From: Patiria pectinifera
Lineage: Eukaryota; Echinodermata; Asteroidea; Valvatida; Asterinidae
Length of the DNA: 64,000 nucleotides
NCBI GenBank assembly: GCA_029964075.1
Contig: CM057148.1
Span: 32,605,916 to 32,669,915, forward strand
Direction of reading: 5' to 3'
The notes beneath the pieces were generated by a model. That model was not told the DNA's origin, did no database searches, and saw only the letters and a program-made list of their open reading frames with translations. The position numbers and the translations under genes were made by a program. Position 1 is the first letter of the stretch. Every line of letters starts with the position of its first letter. Shown piece after piece: positions 41,735 to 53,486 of the stretch.

Positions 41735-42560
41735 CCATTCCTGGATGTCAAGATCTCCAGGAATCCGGATGGCATCCTAGAACACAGCGTCTACAGGAAA
41801 CTGACCCACACCGACCGCTATCTCCACCAACGGTTGTTTCATCACCCCAGCATCAAGTCATCAGTCAACCGGACCCTAGTACAGAGAGCCTTTGAGGTCT
41901 GCGACCAAGACAACCTCAAGCGTGAACTCAAGCACATCCAGGCGTCACTACAACGGAACGGCTACAAACCCAACCACATCACGATCAGCAAACCTGACCA
42001 ACGGGTCCCCTATACCCAAGGTCCTTCCACTGTTTTTTTCTCAGTCACTCTTCCATACATAGGTCCAGCTTCTCATCATCTCCAACGCATCCTCCGACAA
42101 CCCGGTGTACTCATCTGGTAACAAGCTCAAAGGCACCCTCCACACTCACAAGGACAAGCAGGACTCCTCCTCCAAGCCGGGAGTCTACCGCATTCCATGT
42201 GAATGCGGCAAAGTCTACATCGGGGAAACTAGTCGGAACCTTCCCACAAGGCTAAAGGCCGAAGTTTCCCGTTCTGTAAAATCAAAATTCTGTTTTCTTA
42301 AAATTGAAAATTCCGTTTTCTTCAGGTTTCTTAAAAAACACACCACCAAGATCACACACAAGTTGACACAACACGGAAGTTTTGCTCTAGATGTCACCGC
42401 CCGCAAGCACCCACCCACAATTGTTCCTGAATTCAAGATGGCAGCCTCAAACATGACAAGTGCGACGAGGATGTTTCCCGAAGTGAAGGTGAAATTTCTC
42501 TTTTCTTCCCAAAGGTATGTGAACCTAACCACCACCATTTGTATTTTCAATTTCCACTGA
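41735..42560 (+). pseudogene. Penelope-like retroelement remnant with GIY-YIG endonuclease
   Basis: RT C-terminal part at 41735-42005: PFLDVKISRNPDGILEHSVY and KLTHTDRYLH, typical of Penelope-like elements. After a frame change, 42118-42260 encodes KPGVYRIPCECGKVYIGETS, the GIY-YIG core with its Cys pair, ending RNLPTRLK. About 75 bases rich in TTCCGTTTT interrupt it at 42265-42335. The catalytic RT core and the rest of the endonuclease are gone. Confidence 0.8.
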
Positions 42561-43027
42561 AGTCTACACTACAAGGGCGCATAAGGCAATTTGAAGACTG
42601 TTTTGGGGGTGAAATCTGAAGATTTTGATTGGGGTAGGAGTGCAAATGGTAAAAAAGAATATTGGTAAACGCGTTACGGCTGTGATCCTAGGACCCTACT
42701 ATCGCCCGACCATGTCCAAATGTTAAAAAAGGCGATTTGTAGAGTCCTAGTTACTCAGACTATACTTTACAGCATGTACAAAGTTAGCTCTACAGAGTGG
42801 AGCGCTGGAACAACGGTACCCTCCATACTAGCACTCCACTGAATAGGCACACTTTGACTTTACATATTACCGACACACAGTATGCATTTTTTTGCATACC
42901 CTGGAGGACAAAAGGGCAAAAATAGTGGTAAAGAATATAACTTTAGAAAGATGGTTAAACCCCGATAGATCTACACATTCATGACATTCGTTAAGACCCT
43001 TAAATTGTTCCTAACATGCAGTCATTT

Positions 43028-43405
43028 TGAAAAAAGAACAAAATGTTCTGATAAACTTACGGCTCACAATTAAATGTGTCTACTGGGTTGTACCATCCAT
43101 TTCTTGGCTGGTCGTTGAGCGCGTGTGTGACGTCACTATTGAAGAAACACAAGTCGTGCTGAATCAAAGACTGTTGCGTGTACATTGTACTATGATATGT
43201 GCTCCGCGCCAAAAGCCCACACTGTCATACGGCTTGAGGCACACATCACTGCACGTAACAATCGTTGATTCAGCGCAACTTGTTTTTCTTTGATAGTGAC
43301 GTCACACACGCGCTCAACGATCAGCCAAGAAATGGATCGTGGCACAACTCAGAAGTCATATTTAATTGTGAGCAGTGAGTTTATCAGAATATTTTGTTCT
43401 TCAGA
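43028..43405. repeat. Long hairpin, ~180 bp arms
   Basis: AAAAGAACAAAATGTTCTGA and CCATTTCTTGGCTGGTCGTT ... TGTGACGTCACTATTGAAGA are inverted around 43205. The arms contain CGTGTGTGACGTCAC, so the fold includes a CRE-like TGACGTCA on each side. Confidence 0.75.
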
Positions 43406-43407
43406 GC

Positions 43408-44060
43408 TGTTGGGAATGTTTTATATAGTTGTACAGCAATGTAAACTATAGTTCGGACCTCAGAATAAAAAGATTGGAGTGGCCTCACTGTAGTTCTTAT
43501 TAGATGGGCCCCACCCATAGCTAATTTCAATGGTCCCAAGTAAAGTCAGACAAATATCAGAGCACAGGGAATGTTTTATACTCGTACAGCAAAGTAAACT
43601 ATAGCTCGGACCGCAAAATAAAAAGATTGGAGTTGCTCCACTATTGATGGGCCCCACCCATATTTAATTTCAATGGTCCCAAGTAAAGTCAGACGTGTAC
43701 AATGTATCAGAGCTGTTTGGAATGTTTTATGTTTAAAGTAAACTATAGTTCGGACCGCAAAATAAAAGATTGGACTGGCCCGACTATAGATGGACCCCAC
43801 CCATACCTGTAGCTAATTTCAATGGTCCTAAGTAAAGTCAGTACGTGTGCATCAGAGCTATAGGGAATGTTTCATAGTTGTACAGCAACGTAATCTATAG
43901 TTCGGACCGCAAAATAAAAAGATTGGAGTGGCCCAACTATAGATGGGCCCCACTCATAGCTAATTTCAATGGTCCAAAGTTAAGTCAGACGTGTAACAGA
44001 GCTGTTTGGAATGTTTTATAGTCGTACAGCAACGTAAACTATAGTTCGGAATGCAAAATT
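43408..44060. repeat. Tandem array, ~145-155 bp unit, about 4.5 copies
   Basis: Unit starts GGAATGTTTTATAGTTGTAC and contains TATAGTTCGGACCGCAAAAT and ATGGGCCCCACCCATAGCTA. Copies begin near 43413, 43568, 43719, 43864 and 44008. Confidence 0.8.
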
Positions 44061-44924
44061 CAAAGATCAGCGTACCGTACCTCAACTGCAGATGGGCCCA
44101 GCCCAACTACAGAAAATTTGAACATTATAAAGTACAGAAGAAAAATAGGGAAACAATCATTCTTCTCAGTACACACATCAATATAGGTCGATTTAATTAA
44201 TGGTATAGTCCACCATTTGTAATTTGTGCATTTTGTTCGTTTGAAGCAACAAACGTGCTCAAAATCTAATGAAGGATACTGAACAACCAATCTGATGAAG
44301 TTTCAGCTCACCTCCAGCTGTAGGCCTATATTTCGAGAAAAACAGCATTCTAGGATCCTGATTTCCAATCAAAAGTTGCTGAATCATGTTTTGAATTGGG
44401 CCTGAATCCAGCGTCCGAGACTAGCACGTTTGTAAACACAAGTGCATTGCGAACAATAAAAGAGAGTCGGGAACTAGCTTTAACTGGTTTCCGCCCATAA
44501 AAGCTGCCCTAGTTCCCGACTCCCTATTATCATTCGAAATGTACAGTACTTGTGTTTACAAACGAGATCCAGTCTACTCAATTTTCATAATCGGTGCATC
44601 GCGTGCGCTCGGTAACGGAATCGCACTCGGGATACGGGGACCATCGAATGTACGCTCTCGGAATTGAACGGGAAATTGCACTTTTTATCCGGATCGTAAG
44701 TAAACTTCAGTACAACCATCTTTATAATCATCGATGTCTACTTGTACCTCAGGTGGCGTATCTAGTAATCTGTAGGCCATTTTGAGGGTGAAATCTGATG
44801 TTTTTGTTGGGCAATGTTGGGTTTTTAGGTTGATGACAGAATTGTGTTGCTCGGCATATAAGGATTAGCTTGGACCCCACTATCGCCAGACCATGTCCGA
44901 ATGTTAAAAAGGCAATTCGTACCT

Positions 44925-45060
44925 TGGACAACTCGTACCTTCAACTTGACATCATTATAACGACTCGTACCTTGGACAACTCGTACCTTCAGCAAGTCGT
45001 ACCTTCAGTTAAGACGACTCATACCATCACGCGCAAGTCAAGTCGTACTGTAGGTCAGGA
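44925..45060. repeat. Short degenerate tandem repeat (ACTCGTACCTTC/GGACA)
   Basis: CTCGTACCTTGGACAACTCG and CGTACCTTCAG variants repeat about seven times. Confidence 0.6.
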
Positions 45061-45206
45061 TAATGATCCGAGGCCGAATGAAGTGGACCGTAACTCATTG
45101 AAAGAGTGTCACAAGTGACTGTATATATTTTTTCCTTAGTTTTCATTTATTCATTGAATTGATTTATTTGGTTGAGTGATTTTGAGTGTTTGTATGAGTA
45201 TGTAAA

Positions 45207-45385
45207 CACCGGCAATCGTGGACGTAGGACAAAAGAATTGGGGCGCAAACAATACGTCCACGATTGACCAAACGTCCACGATCTCAAATCGTGTACAAAA
45301 CCAATGAGAGCTGTCGCTAAAAAGTTATAGTACAAACAAAGGAAAGAGAATTAGGGACAATGGGGCGTCCACGATTGCCGGCATT
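45207..45385. mobile_element. Miniature TIR element, ~180 bp
   Basis: CACCGGCAATCGTGGACG at the left and CGTCCACGATTGCCGG at the right; inner CGTCCACGAT copies. Non-coding. Confidence 0.7.
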
Positions 45386-47356
45386 TACACACGGGGGTGT
45401 GTGTGTGTGAGGATTCAGTGATAGGTTGTAAGTTCCAGTGATGAATATTCAGTATTGTTGAGTAAGCCATTCATGGTATGTGGGTGTGCCAAGGAAAGTG
45501 CTTTGTTGCCCGTGTGTGCCATAGTTAGCAGTATGAGTGATCAGTAGAGTATGAACATTTGCCAAATGCCTTCCAAAATTCCTTGCATGGGAGTGGCTTG
45601 GGGTTTTGCCTATGCTAAGCTGCTGCAGGCACTTGCGCAGTCTGACAGTGAGGGTTTTTGGCGCGGGACACATATCAGAACATGAAACAGTCATTGATTA
45701 AGCGCGACTTGTTTTTCTTCAATAATCGATGAATTATGCATCAGTCATGTCAGTGAAATGGACTGTACAACTCGGCAGACACATTTAATTGTGAGCGGTA
45801 AGTTCAGACTATTTCGTTCTTTTTTCAAAATTACCGGTTGTTTGGAACAATTTAAGGGGTCTTATGGAATGTTATGAATGTGTGGATCTATCCAGGGTTA
45901 CTGTCTTTCTCATTTGTATTCTCTTTATCAGTTTTGTGGGCCTTTTCATCTACGCGGGTACTCAGCAAAGTCCACTTCTGGATGTTAACGCTGATGAGTG
46001 ATCAGTAGATGCACGTGTCCTCGCGAGGGCATGCACAAAATGCATACCATCATGACGACCGTGTACCTAGTCACCAAAGTATGCCAAATCGGTGGAGCGT
46101 TTGTACAGAGGGTACCGTAGTTCAACGCTCCACTCAATAGAGCTAGATTTGTGACTGACAGTGATACACGGAGGTAGTCCAGTATTTCAGTCACATTTAT
46201 GGGAATATAGGGAGGGCGTGCTTGTGACGGGGCACTGGAGCCGTGGAGGCGCAGAGCCTTGGGAGTTGCAGAATCGCGCGCCGGTAGAGGGCGCTATTCT
46301 CAGAGGTAGGTTGACTGCGGCTCCACAGCTAGCTCCACGCAGCCATACAGAGGCGCAGATGTAGAGTGGAGTGGCCCTGTTTTCTATAGTTGTGCCTATT
46401 TGTGTTCTGCAGTGCTGTTACAAGAGTCGACTGCATTTTCAAAGTATTTTCTAACAAACTCGAGTCACCTTAATTGACGCAGATAACGCTTGCAACGCGA
46501 GCGCGTTGTCCAACGCAAATTGAATGCGAGTGCATCAAAACATATCCTCGTTTTTTTAGGTGTGTTGTGCGCTTTCTTGAAAATCACGCATTCTTAAGAA
46601 TGCGCATGCACATTCTTATGATTGTGCAACTGGATCCTTGCGCAATCTTCGCAAAAAATAACTCTTCCAGATTGAGCGCACATTCTTAAGAATGCGCGAC
46701 AAGATAACGGTCTTGTCGAAACCGAGCACCTGCTGCGCTTGGCAAGTCTAGCTGCATCCTCGTTCACTGATTCTCAATAATTATACTGTTGCAATGCAAG
46801 GCGCTGAAAAGTAGAGTGGATATTGGGGGGGGGGGGAGGGGACCGGGAAAAAAATAAGAGACATAAATAATAGTGTATTGGAAAGAATTCTGATTTTGGG
46901 GATGATAAAAGCGTGGGGGGGGGAGGGACGTAAGAATGAAGAATGTGAATAATGAGAATGAATACTGTGACATAGTGCTAATGCTATTTCCCATTTAAAT
47001 TGCCACCAATTTATTGTTCACACCCCCACCATTACGCTGCAGAGCTGGATTCTATCTAGTCAAAAGAGCAATTTTGGCAGCTTCTGGACATCGTTTTATT
47101 TTTTCGTGGCATGCATATGATACATACAGGGACTTGTAACTTGTCTAGCCTAAACAAAGCACTTCCCAGACTAGTTCCCAGTCCTCCGTTATTACAAACC
47201 TTCTCATAGTGGGCAGAAAATAGCAATAATAACAGGTTTAATTTGATTCAAATTATCGTAGTTATACGAGTACAGAAGCATAGAACATTTTCTTTCCTCT
47301 TTAAATATATGAATTGTTTCCCTTTTAACCGCTATACATTTCATTTATTTTTAGAT

Positions 47357-47919
47357 AGTGGATATTTTGCCGGAGGTAATGACGGCAAACTAACGTTTAC
47401 TAAAGGTTTGCCGGCGGCAATCTATATCAACAGAGGGCGCTGTACTCTTTAAGATAGGGCTGAATTATAAGATGTATTAAATTCCCATCAAGAGTTGTGT
47501 AGCACGTTTGGTGTAGTGGTTAAGCAAAGGCTCTAGTGAGCGGGATGACTCGGGTTCGATCCCGATCTCCGCCACATTTTAAAGTGTTTTTTTTCCCATC
47601 CCCAAATAAATAAGAATATTCTTCTTTTATTATTTTAACATGTCTCAAACATTTTATTGCAGAGTATAACATTTTCTTTTTCAGATTTGTGGCTCTGGAG
47701 GATTTTTTTTAAAAGGGAAATAAAGTCCGAAATTATAAAATGGTCTGAATCCCATCTTGTGAATACGAAGTTACAACAATAATATTGGCATTGGAGCCAG
47801 ACTAAAATTTGTCACCGGAAAATGTTTAAGTACAAAAAAACAGTAACTGCGCTTGTTCAGTGCATATCCGGCAAACTAACGTTTACTAAAGGTTTGCCAT
47901 CTCCGGCAAAATATCCACT
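47357..47919. mobile_element. Nested TIR element carrying a tRNA-like sequence
   Basis: AGTGGATATTTTGCCGGAG at the left and CTCCGGCAAAATATCCACT at the right. Each end is followed inward by the palindrome GGCAAACTAACGTTTACTAA...TTTGCC. No clear target duplication. Confidence 0.65.
47509..47573 (+). ncRNA. tRNA-derived (pol III-type) sequence, probably non-functional as tRNA
   Basis: A-box-like TGGTGTAGTGGTTA at 47509-47522 and B-box-like GGGTTCGATCCC at 47552-47563, with a T-stem TCGGG/CCCGA. The T loop is one base short, and the 5' strand of the acceptor stem does not pair with the 3' strand CTCCGCC. Best read as SINE- or tRNA-derived. Confidence 0.5.
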
Positions 47920-48721
47920 GCCTTATTTTTAACAAAATTATGCCGTGCAGTGTTTGTTAAGATTGCGCAAAATTCATAAATTGTGCACGTGATATTTCCA
48001 CGTAATCTTAAGAATGAGCGCTCATTCTTAAGAATGCGTGCTCATCATTCTTAAAAATGCGCGCGCATTCTTAAGATTGCGTGATTTTCAAGAAAGCGCA
48101 CAACAGGTGGACTGACGAGAAATGTTTCTTATCCCACTCCCAGATTCATGTCTTTTCGACATGTTTGCAACGAATGACCTTTACTGAGATATTTTAGCCA
48201 CGCTATAGCTACAATGATTAAAAAAGGAACGTCAGGATCAGGATGCAACATTCTTTTCAAAAGTGGAACTTACCTGTGGCTGTACATTGTCAAGTAACTC
48301 GTCCAGCGATATCGCGTGCGATCTTGATGGCGCTGATGTGCAGTGCTAGTAGTACAGTGCATGCAGTGTGTGGATCGGGTCATGACATGATATGGGTACT
48401 TATATGTATAGTCTTGGTTCAAGTCTGATATTTCCTCGTGACTCCAATGCGTATGAACCCTGATCGATTCCTGCACAATTATAATCATGCGTCCGTATGG
48501 GCGGCCATTAGGGCAAAAAAGACAATCACAAAATTAAAGTTAAACAAAAATACAATAAAATCAAATGCAAAATAATAAACAATAACGTACAATTAACAAA
48601 GAAAATGTAGGACAACAAAATAAAGAAACCCAAAACAAAATTGAATCGTAAAAAAAAATAAAAACACAAATTAAACATAACAAATAAAAAATTCATGTTA
48701 AATGTAACAATAAAACACAAA

Positions 48722-49095
48722 TTAAACTAAACCCAAAATTACTGTAAGTCCCGCGTCGAATGTAAACCCCAAAATTACTGTAAGCCCCGCGACGATTAAT
48801 GTAAATCCCAAAATTACTGTAAGTCCCGCGACGAATGTATAACCCAAAATTACTGTAAGCCCTGCGACGAATGTATACCCCAAAATTACAGTAAGCGCCG
48901 CGTCGAATGTATACCCCAAAATTACTGTAAGTCCCGGCCGCGACGAATGTAGGCCTATACCCCGAAATTACTGGAAGTCCCGCATCGAATGTAAACTGAA
49001 CCCCAAAATTACTGTAAGCCCCGCGACGAGTGTATACCCCAAAATTACTGTAAGCCCCGCGACAAAATTGTAAACCCCAAAATTACTTAAAGCGG
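48722..49095. repeat. 36-bp minisatellite, left arm
   Basis: Unit near CCCCAAAATTACTGTAAGTC followed by CCGCGACGAATGTATA; about ten units with some 37-39 bp. Read on the minus strand it gives the 12-residue repeat GYTFVAGLTVIL. Confidence 0.85.
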
Positions 49096-49699
49096 GGTAC
49101 CAGTCTACATGGACTGGTATACAACGGCCTATCACTGCAGCGCGGCCGCGCTCCATGGACTGTACACGTGCAACTTTTGCGTTGGAGGGGGCGTAATCAA
49201 TCATACACGAAGCCACTGTGTTACATTTCAAGTCGGATTGGAGGGGAAATTGTTTGGGGGGGGGGGGGCAGCCGGGCAGCCACCATGATCAATTAATATT
49301 GTCAGATTGGGCATTTTTTTTCTTTTTTGAGAAGTGATTTATTGCTGAGAACATAGCAAGGATGGACCGATATGTGCAGGCTAAGTTTAGGGAATAATTT
49401 TCATTGTTGGAAAATTCCAAGAAAACTTGCCAATTTGCCGCTGTTAAGTAAAGTTGATTTAACGGGGAATACAATTGGGTTTTGTTATCAGCATCAGCAG
49501 GACCGCTCCTCTTTCTTTTTACTTTTTGGGAAAGGAGTTGAATGATCTGAGGACAGAAGGCTCTGCGAACTGATGAACATTTTTGACTTTATCTTGCGAC
49601 CAGCATGACTATAAGTCTTGTAAGTTGTGGGGGGGGGGAATTCTGTTGATTTACACTGGTATGGATATCGGTACCAGTGTAGTGTAGAAGCCTTAGTCC

Positions 49700-49973
49700 C
49701 ATGGGCGTCGCCAGAATTTTTTCTAGAGGGGGGCAAAAAAAATTTTGCCAAAAAATGCTTGTATTTCTCAACACATTCTCGACTTATCAGTTTTAGAGGG
49801 GGGCAGGGACATTTTGCCCCCACCCACCCCCCCCCCCCACTCATTAAATTTACACCACTGTGTCTTCGCGCCTCTTTTTCTTTCTTTTTTTCCTTTTTTT
49901 TTCCTTCCTTTTTTTTTTTTTTTTTTGCTTTTCCAGGGGGGGGCCCCTTGCCCCCCCCCTCGCGACGCCCATG
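49700..49973. mobile_element. hAT-like miniature element, perfect 8-bp TSD
   Basis: TIR CATGGGCGTCGC and GCGACGCCCATG. CTTAGTCC duplicated exactly at 49692-49699 and 49974-49981. The interior is rich in G, C and T homopolymers. Confidence 0.85.
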
Positions 49974-50264
49974 CTTAGTCCTCAGTCAAAAAGGCGAGAT
50001 CTCGTGAACGTTAAGAGAAATTAACCGATAAAAAGATGCCACTTGTCTATTTGTACAACCACACAAAAAAGCACCCGGCAATTAAACGGGCCCTTCTCGA
50101 AACACACTGGCTATGGCGGAAATCTGGGGACTGGGGATGACTAAACTAATAAACAAATTGCACGGCCGTGAAAATTCGATGGCGGGGGGGGGGGGGGGCT
50201 CTTGCTGGACACCACACAATGACACCAGGGGGAGTTGAACAGATGTACATCATGATTGTATACA

Positions 50265-50910
50265 CTAGTGCAGTGCCCGTCTAAAATGTGCATGTTCGGG
50301 AAACGCAAATTGCTTTGCCGCTGGTGGTATAGGTTGCATACTTGCAGAGTTTTGGAGAACTGCTCGTGCAAACAACGCACGCGATTCAATGGTGTTGTTT
50401 TCACAGGTTGAACGCACACTTACGTCAAAATTTTTGCCAAGTTTGAAGTTCGACCACCTACAATGGTCGCTCAGTCGACTGCAAAAATAATGTGCCCGTG
50501 TACATACGAAAACATGGTATGCAGTGCTATTCACCCATTGATCCATTAGTATTCACCCATACTGGACAGTGTATCGCCCTGCAATGCACGTGCGCGTGCC
50601 CGTCCTTTTTGCATTGTTTGCGTCATATTGAGCACGCGCGCTTTAGCTTAAACATGACGTAAACAATTGAAAAGAACGACAGTGCGTGCGGGTGTTATGT
50701 TCTAAGCTATATACTGCCACGTTTGCCTCAGAAAATACTGCTTTTTGCAGCTTTTTCGAGAACCGCTGGTCCAAACAACTTCAAACTTTGCACTGCACAT
50801 TCTGTTATCCCGAAAAATATACCCGCCGATTTTCAACTTCATACGGTGCCCGGTTCTGGAGATAATCGACGGACAGACAGACAGACAGAGATTCCTGGAA
50901 TTATAGTAAG
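50265..50910 (+). repeat. Interspersed repeat, CTAGTGCAGTGCCCGT family, copy 1
   Basis: Starts CTAGTGCAGTGCCCGTCTAA and ends in (CAGA)n then GATTCCTGGAATTATAGTA. Contains CGCACACGATTCAATGGTGT-type and GACGTAAACAATTGAAAAGA blocks. Non-coding. Class unknown. Confidence 0.7.
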
Positions 50911-51603
50911 ACTAGTGCAGGGCCAGTCGAAAATGTGCGTGTTCGGAAGGGGCAGTTGAGAACTGCAGCTCGTGCAAATAACGCACATTATTCAATGGTG
51001 TGAACGCACACTCGCAAGTAAAACGCACAAAATGTCGTCAACCCCCGGCCCTGATATTTGCCCCTACTGGACAATATGGTATCGCCCTACAACAACAATA
51101 TGGTATCGCCCTACGGTAGGGCGTAGTTGTAGGGCGATACCATATTGTATTAGAGTTGCTCAGTCGACCGCCTACATACAGTGCAGTGATGGTTGCTCAG
51201 TTGACTACAAAATGCATGTGCCCGTGCCCGTACATGCCACTCACGTACGAAGACATGGTGTGCAGTGCTATCGCCCTACAATGTGCCCGTTCATTTTCCA
51301 TTGTTGCGTCATATTAAGCACGCGCGCTCTTGCTCAAACATGACGTAAACAATTGAAAAAAAACGGCAGTGCGCGGTGTTCTAAGCTATATTCTGGCGCG
51401 CTAGGCTTCAGAAAATACTGCTTTTTTGCAGCTTTTTCAAGAACCGCTGGTCCAAATCCCTTCAAACTTGACACTGCACATTCGGTTGACCCGAGCAATA
51501 CACCCGCCGATTTTCAACTCCATACGGTGCCCGGTTCTGGAGATAATCGGCGGACAGACAGACAGACAGACAGACAGAGATTCCTTGAATTGTAGTATAG
51601 ATA
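50911..51603 (+). repeat. Interspersed repeat, same family, copy 2 (head to tail)
   Basis: Directly follows copy 1 and begins again with ACTAGTGCAGGGCCAGTC. Contains a hairpin at 51071-51152 (ACAATATGGTATCGCCCTAC and its inverse). Ends (CAGA)n GATTCCTTGAATTGTAGTA. Confidence 0.7.
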
Positions 51604-52579
51604 CGCCCCTTGACCTTACATCAAAAGGCGCATTTAAAGCTGTTGTACTTTTTCTTCCTTTTTTAGTACTCTATTGAATACATTTTGGTTGTAGGGGAAA
51701 ATATCTCAAAATCTGCCCTTTTTTGTCTTCTCACCACGTGGGCAAGGGGTGTGGGGATGTGATCAAATAGTCCATCCCCCTTGGTCAAAAATGGGGGGGG
51801 GGGGTATATACCCCCATCCCTCCAAGGGCAGATTTTTTTTTAGGGGGGGGGGTGGCAACGGAGGCCCGCCCCCCGCCCCCCCAAAAATAGAACCCATTTT
51901 TTATGTGACGTCTCAATAAAGGCAGGCACTGCGTACACCACCATCTTTTCCTCAAAAAAAAATTGTCAAAGTGGTCAGAAATTGCCTCAGATCGCACCAC
52001 AGAGCATCTAGAATCCAAAAATTCAAACCGCACGCCGTAATTTTTTGGACCCACTTTTTGGAGGACCAATTATTTTTTTGCCCCCCCCCCTAAAAGAATC
52101 GTGTTCAGGATCCGCCCTTGCTTCCCTCCCCCGGATTTGACTCCTAGCCCAAAAAGTACAAAAGAATGAGCAACAGTCCTGCTGATGATTATAACAAAAC
52201 CCAAAACCCAATTTTATTCCCCTTTAAATAGTACTTCACGGCGGCAAATTGGCAAATTTTCTTGGAATTTTTCAACAATAAAAAATATTCCCTGAACTTA
52301 GCCTGCACATATCAGTCCTTGCTATGTTCTCAGCTATAAATCACTTTTCAAAAAAAGAAAAAAAAATGCACAATCTGACAAAATTTATTGATCATGGTGG
52401 CTGCCCCCCCCCCCCACAAAAATTCCCCTCCATCCGACTTGAAATGTAACACAGTGGCTTCGTGTATGATTACGCCCCCTCCAAATAAACGCAAAAGTTG
52501 CACGTGTACAGTCCATGTAGCGCGGCCACGCTGCAGTGATAGGTTGTTGTATACCAGTCCATGTAGACTGGTACCCCGC

Positions 52580-52978
52580 TTTAAGTAATTTTGGGGTTTA
52601 CAATTTTGTCGCGGGACTTACAGTAATTTTGGGGTTTACATTCGTCGCGGGACTAATACAGTAATTTTGGGGTATACATTCGTCGCGGCCGGGACTTACA
52701 GTAATATTGGGGTATACATTCGACGCGGGACTTACAGTAATTTTGGGATATATACATTCGTCGCGGGGCTTACAGCAATTTTGGGGTATACATTCGTCGC
52801 GGCCGGGACTTACAATAATTTTGGGGCATACATTCGACGCGGGACATACAGTAATTTTGGGGTAACATTCGACGGGGGACTTACAGTAATTTGGGGGTTT
52901 ACGTTCGTCGCGATACTTACAGTAATTTTGGGGTTTACAATCTTCGCGGGGCTTACAGTAATGTTGGGTTTAGTTTAA
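52580..52978. repeat. 36-bp minisatellite, right arm (inverted copy)
   Basis: Inverse of the array at 48722-49095, with about eleven units and its own point changes and unit-length variants, including GGCCGG insertions. Confidence 0.85.
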
Positions 52979-53286
52979 TTTGTGTTTTATTGTACATTTA
53001 ACACGAATATTTTATTTGTTATGTTTTTTATTGTATTTTATTCGTTTCTATTTTGTTTTGTTGTCCTACATTTTCATTGTTAATTGAACTATATTTTTTA
53101 TTCTTTTTTGCATTTTATTTTATTTTATTTTTGCTTATAAACTTTAATTTTGTGATTGTCTTTTTTGCCCTAATGGCCGCCCATACGTCCGAACAGTCGG
53201 CGCTGATGTGTCACTTCAAGTTCATTGCAACCTCCATGGCTCATGTACGTACACTGTACATTGCAGTCCCAGCATGCCCACTACAC

Positions 53287-53486
53287 CAGTGGCGCAGCCA
53301 GGATTTGGCTTGGGGGGGCTCAATTTGTTTTCAACTTTTGTATAAGTTAACATTTTTTATTCATGTATACAAATCACCAAGGTCAAATCGTAAAAAAAAA
53401 AATTCCAAGAAAAACTTGACAAGCTCTTGGGGGGAGGGGGGCTAGCCCCCCCCCCCCCGAGCGCCCCACCCCCAGGTGCGCCACTG
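53287..53486. mobile_element. hAT-like miniature element, 200 bp, perfect 8-bp TSD
   Basis: CAGTGGCGCAGCC at the left and GTGCGCCACTG at the right. CACTACAC duplicated at 53279-53286 and 53487-53494. G-run and C-run in the interior. Confidence 0.85.

Larger units (their letters stand above)
42785..46146. mobile_element. Large nested inverted-repeat block
   Basis: AGAGTGGAGCGCTGGAACAA ... CACTCCACTGAATAGG (42798-42850) is inverted at 46090-46145. CCCGATAGATCTACACATTC ... TTAAATTGTTCC (42960-43015) is inverted at 45845-45900. The interior contains a hairpin, a 150-bp tandem array and a small TIR element, each listed. Confidence 0.55.
46563..48104. mobile_element. TIR element with repeated ATTCTTAAGAAT palindromes
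   Basis: GTTGTGCGCTTTCTTGAAAA, TCACGCATTCTTAAGAATGC at the left; the right end 48058-48104 is the inverse. CATTCTTAAGAATGCGC occurs repeatedly in both subterminal regions. Holds a nested element at 47357-47919 and a 69-codon open frame without a recognised product. Confidence 0.65.
48490..53190. mobile_element. 4.7 kb inverted-repeat element, ~1.05 kb arms
   Basis: Left arm 48490-49535 and right arm 52140-53190 are inverted copies. From the outside: GTCCGTATGGGCGGCCATTA, GGGCAAAAAAGACAATCACA, an A/T-rich stretch, a 36-bp minisatellite, a segment with CACGTGTACAGTCCATG, and an inner TTGGCAAATTTTCTTGG-type segment. The loop holds other elements (49700-49973, 50265-51603). No transposase frame was found. 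Confidence 0.75.

Noticed and set aside
47509-47573. Functional tRNA gene
   Set aside because: Acceptor stem does not pair and the T loop is short; kept only as a tRNA-derived sequence.
48722-48919. GYTFVAGLTVIL repeat protein
   Set aside because: Direct translation of a 36-bp minisatellite in an element arm; the inverted copy carries frame-breaking unit-length changes.
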